From Paenibacillus ginsengarvi (GTDB taxonomy: Bacteria; Bacillota; Bacilli; Paenibacillales; NBRC-103111), in assembly GCF_003626695.1 (NCBI RefSeq), contig NZ_RBAH01000009.1, forward strand, positions 186,001 through 250,000: 64,000 bases of DNA, written 5' to 3'. Below, in pieces: positions 1-8,338 of the stretch; the stretch's first letter is position 1; each line of letters begins with the position of its first letter. The notes under the pieces are model-generated. The model ran no database searches and was not told the origin of the DNA. It saw only the letters and a list, made by a program, of their open reading frames with translations. The translations under genes were made by a program, and so were the position numbers.

Positions 1-2
1 TA

Positions 3-131
3 TCGTTCCAGCAGTTTATGCTGCTGAAGGACCGTTTTGACCGAATGATCGATTTCTCCACGATGAGCGGAACCATGACGGACGAGGAGAGCGACATCTG
101 GCATGAGTATGTGGATCGCGCCAGAAGGTAG
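3..131 (+). CDS. C-terminal fragment of an unidentified protein
   Basis: An open frame enters from the left edge and stops at TAG 129-131, leaving 42 residues that end in a charged tail (IWHEYVDRARR). It is followed closely by a hairpin that looks like its terminator. No family can be assigned from this fragment. It does not look like the end of DnaG, the usual upstream neighbour of rpoD in Firmicutes. Confidence 0.6.
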   Translation, partial: SFQQFMLLKDRFDRMIDFSTMSGTMTDEESDIWHEYVDRARR

Positions 132-153
132 AAGACAATTGAAGCTGCAAGAA

Positions 154-200
154 AGACCTCTGCCGGGCTGCTTTGTAACAGCACCGGCAGAGGTCTTGGA
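154..200 (+). terminator. Probable Rho-independent terminator
   Basis: A perfect 13-bp inverted repeat (agacctctgccgg at 154-166 with its complement at 184-196), extended inward by gctg/cagc, lies just after the partial gene. The following tract is only moderately T-rich, so termination strength is uncertain. Confidence 0.6.
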
Positions 201-264
201 TGTTTATTTGGTCACCTGCATAAAAAAAGCTCCCTGCGAATGAGGGGAAGCAGCTATATTTGTA

Positions 265-293
265 TTGAAATTTGTAAATAATCATGATATAAT
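265..293 (+). promoter_or_regulatory. Sigma-A type promoter for the sigma factor gene
   Basis: TTGAAA at 265-270 and a consensus TATAAT at 288-293 are separated by exactly 17 bp. This is a near-perfect housekeeping promoter. It would give a leader of roughly 140 nt before the sigma gene at 440. A second TTGACA at 383-388 has no convincing -10 partner. Confidence 0.65.
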
Positions 294-439
294 GCCGGAT
301 AGAATTTATGTAAACATTTCCTTCATCAAAATTACATTACCATAATCTTGTCGATTTGTCAATCGGGATGCGGATAAACGACTTGACACAACTGCACGGA
401 TAACTTTGTTTTCTTTACCAGGGAGGATGAAGCCGATTT

Positions 440-1402
440 ATGGCGAATGACGGGCGTTCGGGATCTGATAAGAAGCTATCGCTTGATGCAAACAATAGAG
501 ATTCCATGATACACGATGATCAGGACCGGAACGAATTTACCGATAATAACGATCTATCCTTGCCGCCAGGTATAGGGATTAACGATCCGGTTCGTATGTA
601 TTTGAAAGAAATCGGACGCGTCCAATTGTTGTCGGGCGAAGCCGAGGTCGAGCTGGCCAAACGCATCGAGCAGGGCGACGAAGAGGCGAAGCGGCAGCTC
701 GCCGAGGCGAACCTGCGTCTCGTCGTCAGCATCGCGAGACGGTATGTCGGGAGAGGGATGCTGTTCCTCGACCTGATTCAGGAAGGCAATATGGGACTGA
801 TTAAAGCTGTCGAGAAGTTCGATTACTCGAAAGGTTACAAGTTCAGCACGTACGCGACGTGGTGGATTCGCCAAGCCATTACGCGGGCGATCGCCGACCA
901 GGCCAGAACGATCCGTGTTCCGGTACATATGGTCGAGACGATCAACAAGCTTATCCGCATATCGAGACAGCTGCTGCAAGAGCTCGGCCGCGAGCCGACG
1001 CCAGAAGAGATCGCCAAGGAGATGGACATCTCCGACGAGAAAGTGCGTGAGATCATGAAGGTCGCGCAAGATCCGATATCGCTTGAGACGCCGATCGGCG
1101 AAGAGAACGATTCGAATCTTGGCGATTTTATCGAGGATCAGGATGCGCTCGCTCCGGCCGACGCCGCCGCTTTCGAGCTGCTCAAGGAACAGCTCGAGGA
1201 TGTGCTCGATACGCTGACGGAGCGCGAGGAGAATGTGCTGCGCCTGCGATTCGGTCTGGATGACGGACGCACCCGCACGCTGGAGGAAGTCGGACAAGTG
1301 TTCGGCGTCACGCGCGAACGCATCCGTCAGATCGAGGCAAAGGCTCTGCGCAAGCTGAGACACCCTAGCCGCAGCAAACGTCTGAAAGATTTTTTGGAGT
1401 AA
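440..1402 (+). CDS. sigA: Primary-type RNA polymerase sigma factor (SigA/RpoD-like), lacking region 1.1
   Basis: The 320-residue protein directs core RNA polymerase to promoters. Region 1.2 begins at [12 protein letters not shown] (about 50). Region 2 has the [20 protein letters not shown] block (about 139-158), which recognises and melts the -10 element. Region 3 follows, and region 4 ends in the [20 protein letters not shown] helix-turn-helix that reads the -35. From region 1.2 onward it is close to SigA as recalled from Bacillus subtilis. It is about 50 residues shorter than that protein: the N-terminus is a short acidic segment, not region 1.1. The upstream gene does not look like dnaG, so this could be a second primary-like sigma factor. 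GGGAGG lies about 13 nt before the ATG. Confidence 0.9.
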   Translation: MANDGRSGSDKKLSLDANNRDSMIHDDQDRNEFTDNNDLSLPPGIGINDPVRMYLKEIGRVQLLSGEAEVELAKRIEQGDEEAKRQLAEANLRLVVSIARRYVGRGMLFLDLIQEGNMGLIKAVEKFDYSKGYKFSTYATWWIRQAITRAIADQARTIRVPVHMVETINKLIRISRQLLQELGREPTPEEIAKEMDISDEKVREIMKVAQDPISLETPIGEENDSNLGDFIEDQDALAPADAAAFELLKEQLEDVLDTLTEREENVLRLRFGLDDGRTRTLEEVGQVFGVTRERIRQIEAKALRKLRHPSRSKRLKDFLE

Positions 1403-1540
1403 GACAAGCTGCCGGATAAAGCTCGAAGGGCTAAAACGATTCCCTTCCAAAAAATCTCTGTAAAAGCATAGGAATATAGTGAATTAAACGATATAATAAA
1501 AACGGATTGGCTATTTCCAAAACAGAGGAGCTATATTAGG

Positions 1541-2473
1541 ATGGGAAAAACACTGATTTTCGGACACAAAAACCCGGATACCGATTCGATCGGCTCTGCC
1601 ATCGCGTATGCCGATTTGAAGAGCAAATTGGGCAAGGACGTGGAAGCCGTTCGTCTCGGAGCGGTTAACGGAGAAACCGGGTACGCGCTAGACTACTTCG
1701 GAGTTCAGGCTCCGCGCCTTGTGGAAACCGTTGCCGGCGAGGCGAGCGACGTGATTCTTGTCGACCATAACGAGCGCCAGCAAAGCGCGTCGGATATCGA
1801 TCAAGTCCGCGTAATCGAAGTCATCGATCATCATCGGATCGCCAACTTTGAGACAAGCCATCCGCTTTACTATCGCGCCGAGCCGGTAGGCTGTACGGCT
1901 ACGATTTTGAACAAGCTGTACAAGGAAAACGGTGTCGCCATCTCGAAGCCGATCGCGGGACTGATGCTTTCCGCCATTATTTCCGATTCTCTTTTATTCA
2001 AATCGCCTACTTGCACGGAAGAAGACGTTGCTGCCGCTCAGGAGCTTGCTGCAATTGCAGGCGTCGACAGCGCAAGCTACGGCCTCAATATGCTCAAAGC
2101 CGGAGCTGACTTAAGCGACAAAACGATCGCCCAGCTGATCTCGCTCGATTCCAAAGAGTTTTCGATGGGCGGCAAAAAAGTCGAGATCGCTCAAGTCAAC
2201 GCCGTTGATACAAACGACGTGTTGTCTCGCCAAACTGAGCTGGAAGCAGCGCTGTCGGCGATTATCGCGGAAAAAGGCCTGGACTTGTTCGTATTCGTCG
2301 TTACCGATATTTTGAACAACGATTCCGTTGCCCTTGCGCTCGGCCAGTCGGCTGCTGTCGTGGAGAAAGCGTACAACGTATCGCTTGTCGACAACAAAAC
2401 CGTTCTGAAGGGCGTTGTATCGCGCAAATCGCAAATCGTGCCGGTTCTGACCGATACGTTCAACAATCTGTAA
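1541..2473 (+). CDS. ppaC: Manganese-dependent inorganic pyrophosphatase (DHH family)
   Basis: A 310-residue cytosolic class II pyrophosphatase that hydrolyses PPi to two phosphates and pulls biosynthetic reactions forward. The N-terminal DHH domain shows [13 protein letters not shown] (metal-binding His and Asp), VDHNE and VIDHHRI (the DHH signature). The C-terminal DHHA2 domain carries the VSRKSQIVP substrate-binding segment. Length matches the family. GAGGAG precedes the ATG. It appears monocistronic, with a TATAAT at 1492-1497 and a hairpin after the stop. Confidence 0.95.
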   Translation: MGKTLIFGHKNPDTDSIGSAIAYADLKSKLGKDVEAVRLGAVNGETGYALDYFGVQAPRLVETVAGEASDVILVDHNERQQSASDIDQVRVIEVIDHHRIANFETSHPLYYRAEPVGCTATILNKLYKENGVAISKPIAGLMLSAIISDSLLFKSPTCTEEDVAAAQELAAIAGVDSASYGLNMLKAGADLSDKTIAQLISLDSKEFSMGGKKVEIAQVNAVDTNDVLSRQTELEAALSAIIAEKGLDLFVFVVTDILNNDSVALALGQSAAVVEKAYNVSLVDNKTVLKGVVSRKSQIVPVLTDTFNNL

Positions 2474-2488
2474 GCCGTATTTCCGCAC

Positions 2489-2520
2489 AGCCTGTGACCA
2501 TACGTGTCACGGGCTTGTTT
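2489..2520 (+). terminator. Probable terminator after ppaC
   Basis: A 10-bp stem (agcctgtgac at 2489-2498 pairing with gtcacgggct at 2506-2515, one G-U pair) is followed by a short T-rich run, 15 nt after the ppaC stop codon. Confidence 0.55.
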
Positions 2521-2594
2521 GCGTTGCTGACTTTGACAATTATTTTGGAGTTCTTCGCCAAACGGTAAAAATTTTACGAAAATGATCTCCATTC

Positions 2595-2603
2595 TGTTAT
2601 AAT
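2595..2603 (+). promoter_or_regulatory. Extended -10 promoter upstream of the oxidoreductase gene
   Basis: TGTTATAAT is a TGn-extended consensus -10 located about 54 nt before the ATG at 2657. No good -35 is seen at the standard distance, as expected for extended -10 promoters. Confidence 0.5.
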
Positions 2604-2656
2604 GGTGAACGGGATTAGGTTGAACCGTTACGATTTCGGATGAGAAGGGGATTAGG

Positions 2657-3499
2657 ATGAAAAAAATCGGATTTATCGATTACTTTTTGGATGAATGGCA
2701 TGCGGAGAAGTATCCAGCTATGATCGAGGCGGCCACAAACGGCCAGATGCAGGTTACATACGCTTACGGTAAAATCGACAAGCCGGGCGGCCTCAGCAAT
2801 AACGAGTGGTGTGCGAAAAAGGGCATCGAGCTGCTGTCGTCGATCGAAGAAGTCGTGGAAAAAAGCGACTACTTGATCGTGCTATCGCCCGATCATCCGG
2901 AGTTCCACGAGGAGCTGTCCGAGCTTCCGCTTCGTTCAGGCAAACCGACGTACATTGACAAAACGTTCGCTCCCGACCGCAAAACCGCCCAGCTGCTGTT
3001 CGGGTGGGCGAGCGAGCACGGAACGCCGATGTATTCTTCGTCCGCCCTCCGTTTTGCGGCGGAATACGAAGCGGTGTCCCGCGAAGGGATCGACACGATA
3101 TTCAGCTTCGGTCCGGGCAAATTCGAGAATTATTCGATTCATCAGATCGAGCCGATCGTCGCCTTAATGGGCAGTGACGTCACGCGTATCATGTATACCG
3201 GAACCGCTCGTTTTCCTTCGCTGCTGATCGGGTTTGCGGACGGCAGACAGGCGACCGTCAATCATTTCGGCAATCCGACCTCGTTCGGGACGACGATTAA
3301 TTACGCCTCGGGCGAAGCGAAATCGCTCAAGATCGAATCGGACTTTTTCGGCTCGTTCATACGTAATCTCGTCCGTTTCTTCGAGACGGGCGAAGGCGGA
3401 GTCGATCCGGCCCAGACGGTGGCGATCATCACGATTATTGAATACGGCCTCAAGGCTGCTTTATCTCCGCATCAATGGATCGAGATGCCGCGTTCCTGA
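2657..3499 (+). CDS. Gfo/Idh/MocA-like oxidoreductase
   Basis: A 280-residue protein with a Rossmann-like N-terminus (KKIGFIDYFLDEWHAEKYPAM) and the GKPTYIDKTFA segment (about 95-105), which matches the conserved EKP-type lysine region of Gfo/Idh/MocA dehydrogenases. A C-terminal helix (about 255-275) resembles the end of that fold. Members use NAD(P) to oxidise or reduce sugars and related alcohols. The substrate here is unknown and the nucleotide-binding glycine motif is atypical, so activity is not certain. The gene stands alone with its own promoter and a strong terminator. GAGAAGGGG precedes the ATG. Confidence 0.7.
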   Translation: MKKIGFIDYFLDEWHAEKYPAMIEAATNGQMQVTYAYGKIDKPGGLSNNEWCAKKGIELLSSIEEVVEKSDYLIVLSPDHPEFHEELSELPLRSGKPTYIDKTFAPDRKTAQLLFGWASEHGTPMYSSSALRFAAEYEAVSREGIDTIFSFGPGKFENYSIHQIEPIVALMGSDVTRIMYTGTARFPSLLIGFADGRQATVNHFGNPTSFGTTINYASGEAKSLKIESDFFGSFIRNLVRFFETGEGGVDPAQTVAIITIIEYGLKAALSPHQWIEMPRS

Positions 3500-3514
3500 T
3501 TATCAGAAAGCGTT

Positions 3515-3548
3515 AACCGCCCGGCGCCATGCCGAGGCGGTTTTTTTT
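3515..3548 (+). terminator. Rho-independent terminator
   Basis: The stem aaccgcc (3515-3521) and ggcggtt (3536-3542) is followed directly by a run of T residues. It closes the oxidoreductase transcript. Confidence 0.85.
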
Positions 3549-3652
3549 AACGAATATGAAGCTCGGGCTCCACTTTGCGGCGGAATTTCGAATAAGTCAG
3601 CTGTGAGGGAAGCGTCACCGATTCATAATTTTATATGTCGGCGGTTTGAGGT

Positions 3653-4393
3653 ATGATAGTAGATAGGCGTAAACCAATGTCGGAGGGAATGCAACTGGAT
3701 ACGTTCGCTTGTTTATACATTGTCAGGGGGGAGCCGTTTCGGCCCGGCACCTGCCTGAATATTTCGATGCCGGAAACGGTATTCGGCCGAACATCGGCAG
3801 GCTTTTCGCCCGATTTCTCGTTCTCGAACGCCTTTATATCGCGCAACCATTTCGTCATCCGCCGGGAAAACGATGCCGCGGTATTATACGATTCGGGAAG
3901 CCCCAACGGCACCGAGATCAACGGTCAAAAAGTAGTTCCGCATACGCCGTACCGGCTGCAGACGGGCGATATCATAAAGCTTGCGAAAGGCCTTACGGTC
4001 ATTCATTTCTCTTATTTGTTCGGAGAGCAGACGCTGGAGCTCGAACCGCTTAGCAGTGCGATGTGGGAGGAGCCGAGCGGCGCGACTACGATTCATTGGG
4101 AAAAGCGCGAATGCGTCGTCGGCGGCAAGCCAATCGCCATGTCCGAAAAAGAGTATTTGTTTCTCGATCTGATGTACAAGCATGCGAATCAGCTTGTGAC
4201 GTATCACGATATTAAACAAACGGTCTGGCCGGATCGGCCGCTTGGACCGGGAGGGGCGCCCGACGTCCATACGGACGAGCTGAACGCGCTCATTTACCGG
4301 ATTCGCAAAAAGTACAAAAATACGTTTCTGATCAGCGCCGTGCGCGGTAACGGCTACATACTAGAGACCGATGCGAAGGAAAGTGCGAAGTAA
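3653..4393 (+). CDS. FHA domain - winged-helix DNA-binding regulator
   Basis: The N-terminal forkhead-associated domain (about 35-120) shows FGR at 44-46, SRNH at 63-66 and SPNGTEING at 83-91, the residues that recognise phosphothreonine peptides. The C-terminal OmpR/PhoB-type winged helix (about 145-240) has the SEKEYLFLDLMYKHANQLVT, IYRIRKKY and VRGNGYIL motifs. The fusion suggests a transcription factor controlled by Ser/Thr kinase signalling, without a receiver domain. The start is uncertain: ATG 3653, 3677 and 3689 all lack a well-spaced ribosome site. A possible TATGAT -10 overlapping 3653 would favour a later start. The murA-like gene follows after 21 nt, so the two are probably co-transcribed. 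Confidence 0.8.
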   Translation: MIVDRRKPMSEGMQLDTFACLYIVRGEPFRPGTCLNISMPETVFGRTSAGFSPDFSFSNAFISRNHFVIRRENDAAVLYDSGSPNGTEINGQKVVPHTPYRLQTGDIIKLAKGLTVIHFSYLFGEQTLELEPLSSAMWEEPSGATTIHWEKRECVVGGKPIAMSEKEYLFLDLMYKHANQLVTYHDIKQTVWPDRPLGPGGAPDVHTDELNALIYRIRKKYKNTFLISAVRGNGYILETDAKESAK

Positions 4394-4414
4394 ACGACAA
4401 CGGAGGCTTGCACT

Positions 4415-5707
4415 ATGCGATACATTCGAGTACAACCCGCGGGACCGCTTCAGGGCTCGGTTCGTATTCCTGGCGCGAAGAACAGCGCGCTAGCCCTGCT
4501 GGCCGCTTCTTGTCTGGCCGACGATATCGTCAGGCTCGAAGGCATTCCCGAACTGGACGATATGCGGCAAATCGCCGGCATCGCCCAGGGAATCGGCCTG
4601 CGTATGACGAGATGCGATAATGGCGACATCGAGCTTGATCCGAGGTATATATACAGCGCGACGATCGATCCGGGCAAGGCTTCCGCCTACCGGGCGTCCT
4701 ATTATTTTGCCGGCGCGCTACTGGCAAAGTTCGGCCGGGTGACGATCGGATTCCCGGGCGGGGACGATTTCAAGTCGAGGCCGATCGATCAGCATATGAA
4801 AGCGTTCGAGGCGCTTGGCGCCAAAGTGACGCTGCATGACGATCATTACGTCGTAGAAGCGGCCGAGCTGAAGGGCGCGGACATCTACTTCGATATGATT
4901 ACGTGCGGCGCCACGATCAACAGTATGCTCGCCGCCGTGCGGGCGCGGGGCAGAACGGTGCTGTACAATGCGGCTGTGGACCCGGAGGTCGTCGATACGG
5001 CAACGCTGCTGTGCCAATTCGGAGCGCGCATCTACGGCGCCGGAACGCGCTGTATTCGCATCGAAGGCGTTCCTTACTTGAACGGCGGCATTCACACGGT
5101 CATTCCCGATCGTCTTGTGGCCGGTACGTTTCTCATCGCGGCCGGCGTTACGGGCGGACAAGTGACGGTGCAGGACGTCATACCGGAGCATCTTAGCTCC
5201 TGCCTGTCCAAGCTGAAGGAGGTCGGGGTCGAGATCGAGACCGGCGAGAGCTCCATAACGGCCTACGGATCAGGCCAGGTTAAAGCGACGCGTATCCGCA
5301 CCGCGATGTATCCGGGCTTCGCCACCGATCTGCAGCAGCCGATGACGGCGCTCCTGCTGCTCGCGAGAGGCAAAAGCATCGTAACGGATAAAGTGTTTCC
5401 GCACCGGTTCAATCACGTGCCCCAGCTTCGCCGGCTGGGAGCGGAGATCGAGCAGCGCAAGGAGAGCGCCTTTATCCGGGGCGGCAGGCCGCTTATTGGC
5501 GACTGGGTTCACGCCACCGACGTGCGCGCCGGCATGGCTCTCGTACTGGCCGGGCTCGTGGCCGAAGGCAGCACCCGGATTACGGGCGTGGAGCATGTCG
5601 AGCGGGGATACTCCGACATCATCGGCAGCCTGCGCTCGCTTGGCGCGAGCCTGTCGCTTCACGAGCAGGACGCGGAAGCGGGACAATTCGGCTACGGCTG
5701 CGTGTAG
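4415..5707 (+). CDS. murA: UDP-GlcNAc 1-carboxyvinyltransferase (MurA) with Asp in place of catalytic Cys
   Basis: Catalyses the first committed peptidoglycan step, transfer of enolpyruvate from PEP to UDP-GlcNAc in the cytosol. The 430 residues match the family length. Visible active-site residues are K22 and N23 (GAKNS), R93 (YRAS), R122 (SRPIDQH), D305 (TDLQQP) and the late VRAG arginine. The GATINSMLAA segment resembles the second Firmicute paralogue (MurAB/MurZ). The catalytic loop normally reads GGC; here it is GGD, so D117 replaces the Cys attacked by fosfomycin. Cys-to-Asp enzymes are known to be active and fosfomycin-insensitive. GGAGG precedes the ATG. Confidence 0.92.
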   Translation: MRYIRVQPAGPLQGSVRIPGAKNSALALLAASCLADDIVRLEGIPELDDMRQIAGIAQGIGLRMTRCDNGDIELDPRYIYSATIDPGKASAYRASYYFAGALLAKFGRVTIGFPGGDDFKSRPIDQHMKAFEALGAKVTLHDDHYVVEAAELKGADIYFDMITCGATINSMLAAVRARGRTVLYNAAVDPEVVDTATLLCQFGARIYGAGTRCIRIEGVPYLNGGIHTVIPDRLVAGTFLIAAGVTGGQVTVQDVIPEHLSSCLSKLKEVGVEIETGESSITAYGSGQVKATRIRTAMYPGFATDLQQPMTALLLLARGKSIVTDKVFPHRFNHVPQLRRLGAEIEQRKESAFIRGGRPLIGDWVHATDVRAGMALVLAGLVAEGSTRITGVEHVERGYSDIIGSLRSLGASLSLHEQDAEAGQFGYGCV

Positions 5708-5730
5708 CTGCGGGTATAGTTCGGACGATA

Positions 5731-5773
5731 AAAAAGTCGCGGGTGCTGCGGAGAGCAGGCTTCGCGGCTTTTT
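5731..5773 (+). terminator. Rho-independent terminator after murA
   Basis: aaaaagtcgcg (5731-5741) pairs with cgcggcttttt (5763-5773) with one G-U pair, and the T tract lies inside the descending arm. Confidence 0.75.
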
Positions 5774-5859
5774 GCCGTTGCTATGCAAGCCCGTCGGCTG
5801 CCAATCTTTACACAGGCTTTTTCAAATGCTACAGTAAAGGTTATGTGTGAACTAATATC

Positions 5860-5872
5860 TGTTACTGTAACA
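5860..5872. promoter_or_regulatory. Perfect 13-bp palindrome upstream of ypdA, candidate operator
   Basis: TGTTACTGTAACA is a perfect odd palindrome 34 bp before the ypdA ATG, inside an AT-rich promoter-like stretch. The regulator is unknown. Confidence 0.35.
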
Positions 5873-5906
5873 CGCACGACAATAAGAGGATGAAGGCGGC
5901 ACAAGC

Positions 5907-6875
5907 ATGGAAAAAGTGATCGTGATCGGGGGAGGCCCTTGCGGATTATCAGCCGCGGCGGCATTGCAGGAGAGAGGGATCGATTGTCTCGTTCTGGAGA
6001 AGGGAGGCATCGTCCAGTCGATTACGGCGTTTCCCGCGAATATGAGATTATATAGCACGAGCGACCGGCTGGAAATCGGGGGAATCCCGTTTTTGTCGGA
6101 GGAGGAGCGCCCGACGCGCAATGAAGTGATGCGGTATTACCGGACCGTTGTCGGGAGACTGGGGCTTCGGGTCAAAACGTTCCATCGGGTTACGGCCGTG
6201 AAACGGAACGGCTCGTCGTTTCAAGTAACCGCCGTTAACCACATCGGCCGGGAACTGCATTACGAGACGGAAGCGGTTGTCATCGCGATGGGCACATACG
6301 ATCAGCCAAGATGGATAAACGTGCCGGGAGAGCAGCTTTCCAAAGTTCGCCACTACTACACCGAGGGCCATTCGTACGCGGGGATGAAGGTGCTCGTCGT
6401 CGGGGGCAAAAACTCCGCCGTCGAAGCGGCGATCGATCTGTACCGCAATGGCGCGGAGGTGACGCTCGTTCATCGCGGAGAAACGGTGCTGAAAGGGATC
6501 AAGCCTACGCTTATGCTGGATATCCGCAACATGATCGAGAAGGAGCGAATCCGGTTTTATGCACAGTCGAGCGTGCTGTCGATCGGGGAGGAGCAGGTGC
6601 GGCTGCTTACGGACGAAGGCGAAGTCGAGATCGAGAACGATTTTGTGTTCTCGCTTATCGGCTACCAGCCGGATATCGAGTTTTTGCAAAGTCTGGACAT
6701 TCGGATCGATGAGGAAACGAAAATGCCGGAGTTCGATCCGCACACGTATGAAACGAACGTGCCGAACGTATTTGTCGCCGGGGTCGTAACCGGAGGTATT
6801 ACGAACAAGGTGTTCATCGACGACGGAAGGCTGCACGGGCCTCTCATTGCGGCGGCTATCGGGTCCAGGACGTGA
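5907..6875 (+). CDS. ypdA: YpdA-family bacillithiol disulfide reductase
   Basis: A 322-residue FAD/NADPH flavoprotein. The N-terminal FAD site is VIGGGPCG, whose Cys (C12) is the conserved YpdA cysteine. A second dinucleotide site (VVGGKNSAVEAA, about 166-177) binds NADPH. The C-terminal FVAGVVTGG segment closes the flavin site. YpdA proteins recycle oxidised bacillithiol (BSSB to BSH) with NADPH in Firmicutes that lack glutathione. The redox pair CxxC of thioredoxin reductase is absent, as expected. The gene appears monocistronic with a GAGGATGAAGG ribosome site. Confidence 0.9.
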   Translation: MEKVIVIGGGPCGLSAAAALQERGIDCLVLEKGGIVQSITAFPANMRLYSTSDRLEIGGIPFLSEEERPTRNEVMRYYRTVVGRLGLRVKTFHRVTAVKRNGSSFQVTAVNHIGRELHYETEAVVIAMGTYDQPRWINVPGEQLSKVRHYYTEGHSYAGMKVLVVGGKNSAVEAAIDLYRNGAEVTLVHRGETVLKGIKPTLMLDIRNMIEKERIRFYAQSSVLSIGEEQVRLLTDEGEVEIENDFVFSLIGYQPDIEFLQSLDIRIDEETKMPEFDPHTYETNVPNVFVAGVVTGGITNKVFIDDGRLHGPLIAAAIGSRT

Positions 6876-6955
6876 CTGCCCGTCGCGCGGACGTTTTATA
6901 CGGCGGGCCGATTGTGCTACAATAGGAAAAACAGCTTACGGAGTGATACATTGAA

Positions 6956-7684
6956 GTGAATTATCGGCATGCAGTCGAGCGGCACAGCTTCGAGGATTTG
7001 GCGAGCGGCCGCGTGCTCTATAACGGCCGTGGGACTACCGCTTTCCCGGTACGTCTCGCCAGCGAGCTTTTTAGCCGGGCCGCAGCGTATTTGACCGGCC
7101 GGGGCAACGCGGGCCCGTACCGCCTGTACGATCCTTGCGCGGGCGGGGCCTATATGCTGACGGCGATCGGATTTTTACACGGGGATTTAATTGCGGACAT
7201 CGCCGCATCGGATATAGACCCGCAGGCCGTTGAGCTTGCCGCCCGCAACTTGTCGCTGCTGACCGCGGAAGGCTTGAACGAACGGGTTCGCCAGCTGCGG
7301 GAACTGTACGACAGCTATGGGAAAACGTCGCACAGCGAAGCTCTGGACAGCGCGGAGCGTTTGGGTGCGATCATCGCCAGTCACCCGGAACGACCGGCAA
7401 CTGCTTGTCTGGCAGCGGATGCAACGGAGCCTATCGGAGCGCTTCAGGGCAGGCAGTTCGACATGATTGTATCCGATCTTCCGTATGGACATTTGGTGGA
7501 CTGGACGACGGAGGCCGAGCATCCCGCGAGGCAGATGCTGGACCGGCTCGCTCCGCTGCTTACGCCCGTATCGGTCGTTGTTCTGGTAGCGCCGAAAGAG
7601 CAGAAAATAACGAACGACCGCTACGAGCAGGTCGGACAATTCAAAGTCGGGAAACGACGGGCGATTTTGCTAAAGCTGAAATGA
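6956..7684 (+). CDS. AviRa-like 23S rRNA methyltransferase
   Basis: The 242-residue protein opens with YRHAVERHSFEDLASGRVLY and AFPVRLASELF, which resemble Streptomyces AviRa, the enzyme that methylates G2535 of 23S rRNA and gives avilamycin resistance. A SAM-dependent fold follows: DPCAGGAYMLT (59-69) is motif I, SDIDPQAVELA the acidic ribose-binding strand, and SDLPYG (173-178) the catalytic NPPY-like motif. The start is GTG with GGAG about 12 nt upstream. The exact rRNA target is inferred from family resemblance. Many non-producers carry such genes, so a housekeeping modification role is also possible. Confidence 0.75.
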   Translation: MNYRHAVERHSFEDLASGRVLYNGRGTTAFPVRLASELFSRAAAYLTGRGNAGPYRLYDPCAGGAYMLTAIGFLHGDLIADIAASDIDPQAVELAARNLSLLTAEGLNERVRQLRELYDSYGKTSHSEALDSAERLGAIIASHPERPATACLAADATEPIGALQGRQFDMIVSDLPYGHLVDWTTEAEHPARQMLDRLAPLLTPVSVVVLVAPKEQKITNDRYEQVGQFKVGKRRAILLKLK

Positions 7685-7784
7685 CCGGCCTTACTGAGAA
7701 TGCATTCGGAGCCGCAAGCGGCCTGCTATCGGGCAAGGCCTCATCATCAGGGCGGATTCGCACCCGGAAAGGACACCTCTATCC

Positions 7785-8234
7785 ATGACAGAACCGGATA
7801 AAGTGAAACAGATCATCGACATCATGTCGAAGAACGGCTGGAGAATTACCGAGCAGCGCCGGACGCTCGCCGAAATATTCGTCAAAAACGACGGCTACTT
7901 ATCGCCGAAAGACGTATACGATCAAATGTCGGTCGATTATCCGAGCGTAAGCTTCGACACCGTATATCGCAACCTGCGGCTTCTTAGCGAGATGGGAGCG
8001 CTCGAGCAGTTTTATTTTATGGACGGGGGACTCAAATTCCGCGGCAGCTGCACGAATCACCACCATCATCATCTCATCTGCATCAATTGTGAGAAGACGC
8101 TTTCGTTCGAGTATTGCCCGATGGAGCAGACACTGAACCTGCCCGGCAAGTTCAAAATCGTCAATCACCGGTTCGAGGTGTACGGCATCTGCGAGGAGTG
8201 CCAGTCGGAGCAGGCCTTGCAAACGACAGTGTAA
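7785..8234 (+). CDS. zur: Fur-family metalloregulator, most like Zur
   Basis: A 149-residue repressor with an N-terminal winged helix (about 10-80; FDTVYRNLRLLSEMG is the recognition region) and a C-terminal dimerisation and metal domain. The HHHHHLICINCEK segment (92-104) and CEEC (136-139) provide the metal sites; C99, C102, C136 and C139 would hold structural zinc. The LICINCEK...EYCPME pattern is closer to B. subtilis Zur than to Fur or PerR. It predicts zinc-responsive repression of uptake genes, none of which is adjacent. The gene converges on copD through a shared terminator. Confidence 0.8.
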   Translation: MTEPDKVKQIIDIMSKNGWRITEQRRTLAEIFVKNDGYLSPKDVYDQMSVDYPSVSFDTVYRNLRLLSEMGALEQFYFMDGGLKFRGSCTNHHHHHLICINCEKTLSFEYCPMEQTLNLPGKFKIVNHRFEVYGICEECQSEQALQTTV

Positions 8235-8256
8235 GGAATAACAATATATGCAAAAA

Positions 8257-8312
8257 AAAACTGCACCCGAATGGCTATGTAGCTGCCAATTTGGAGGTGC
8301 AGTTTTCTTTTT
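8257..8312. terminator. Bidirectional terminator between zur and copD
   Basis: aaaactgcacc (8257-8267) and ggtgcagtttt (8296-8306) form a perfect stem flanked by A-rich and T-rich runs, so it can serve both converging genes. Confidence 0.8.
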
Positions 8313-8338
8313 TGCAGCATCGTACTGGCTGCCCTGTT

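Noticed and set aside
383..410. TTGACA at 383 as the sigma gene promoter
   Set aside because: No acceptable -10 at 16-18 bp; the TTGAAA/TATAAT pair at 265-293 is far better.
554..1450. 298-codon open frame antisense to the sigma factor gene
   Set aside because: Shadow frame of a strongly conserved gene on the plus strand; such antisense frames recur across all GC-rich genes here.
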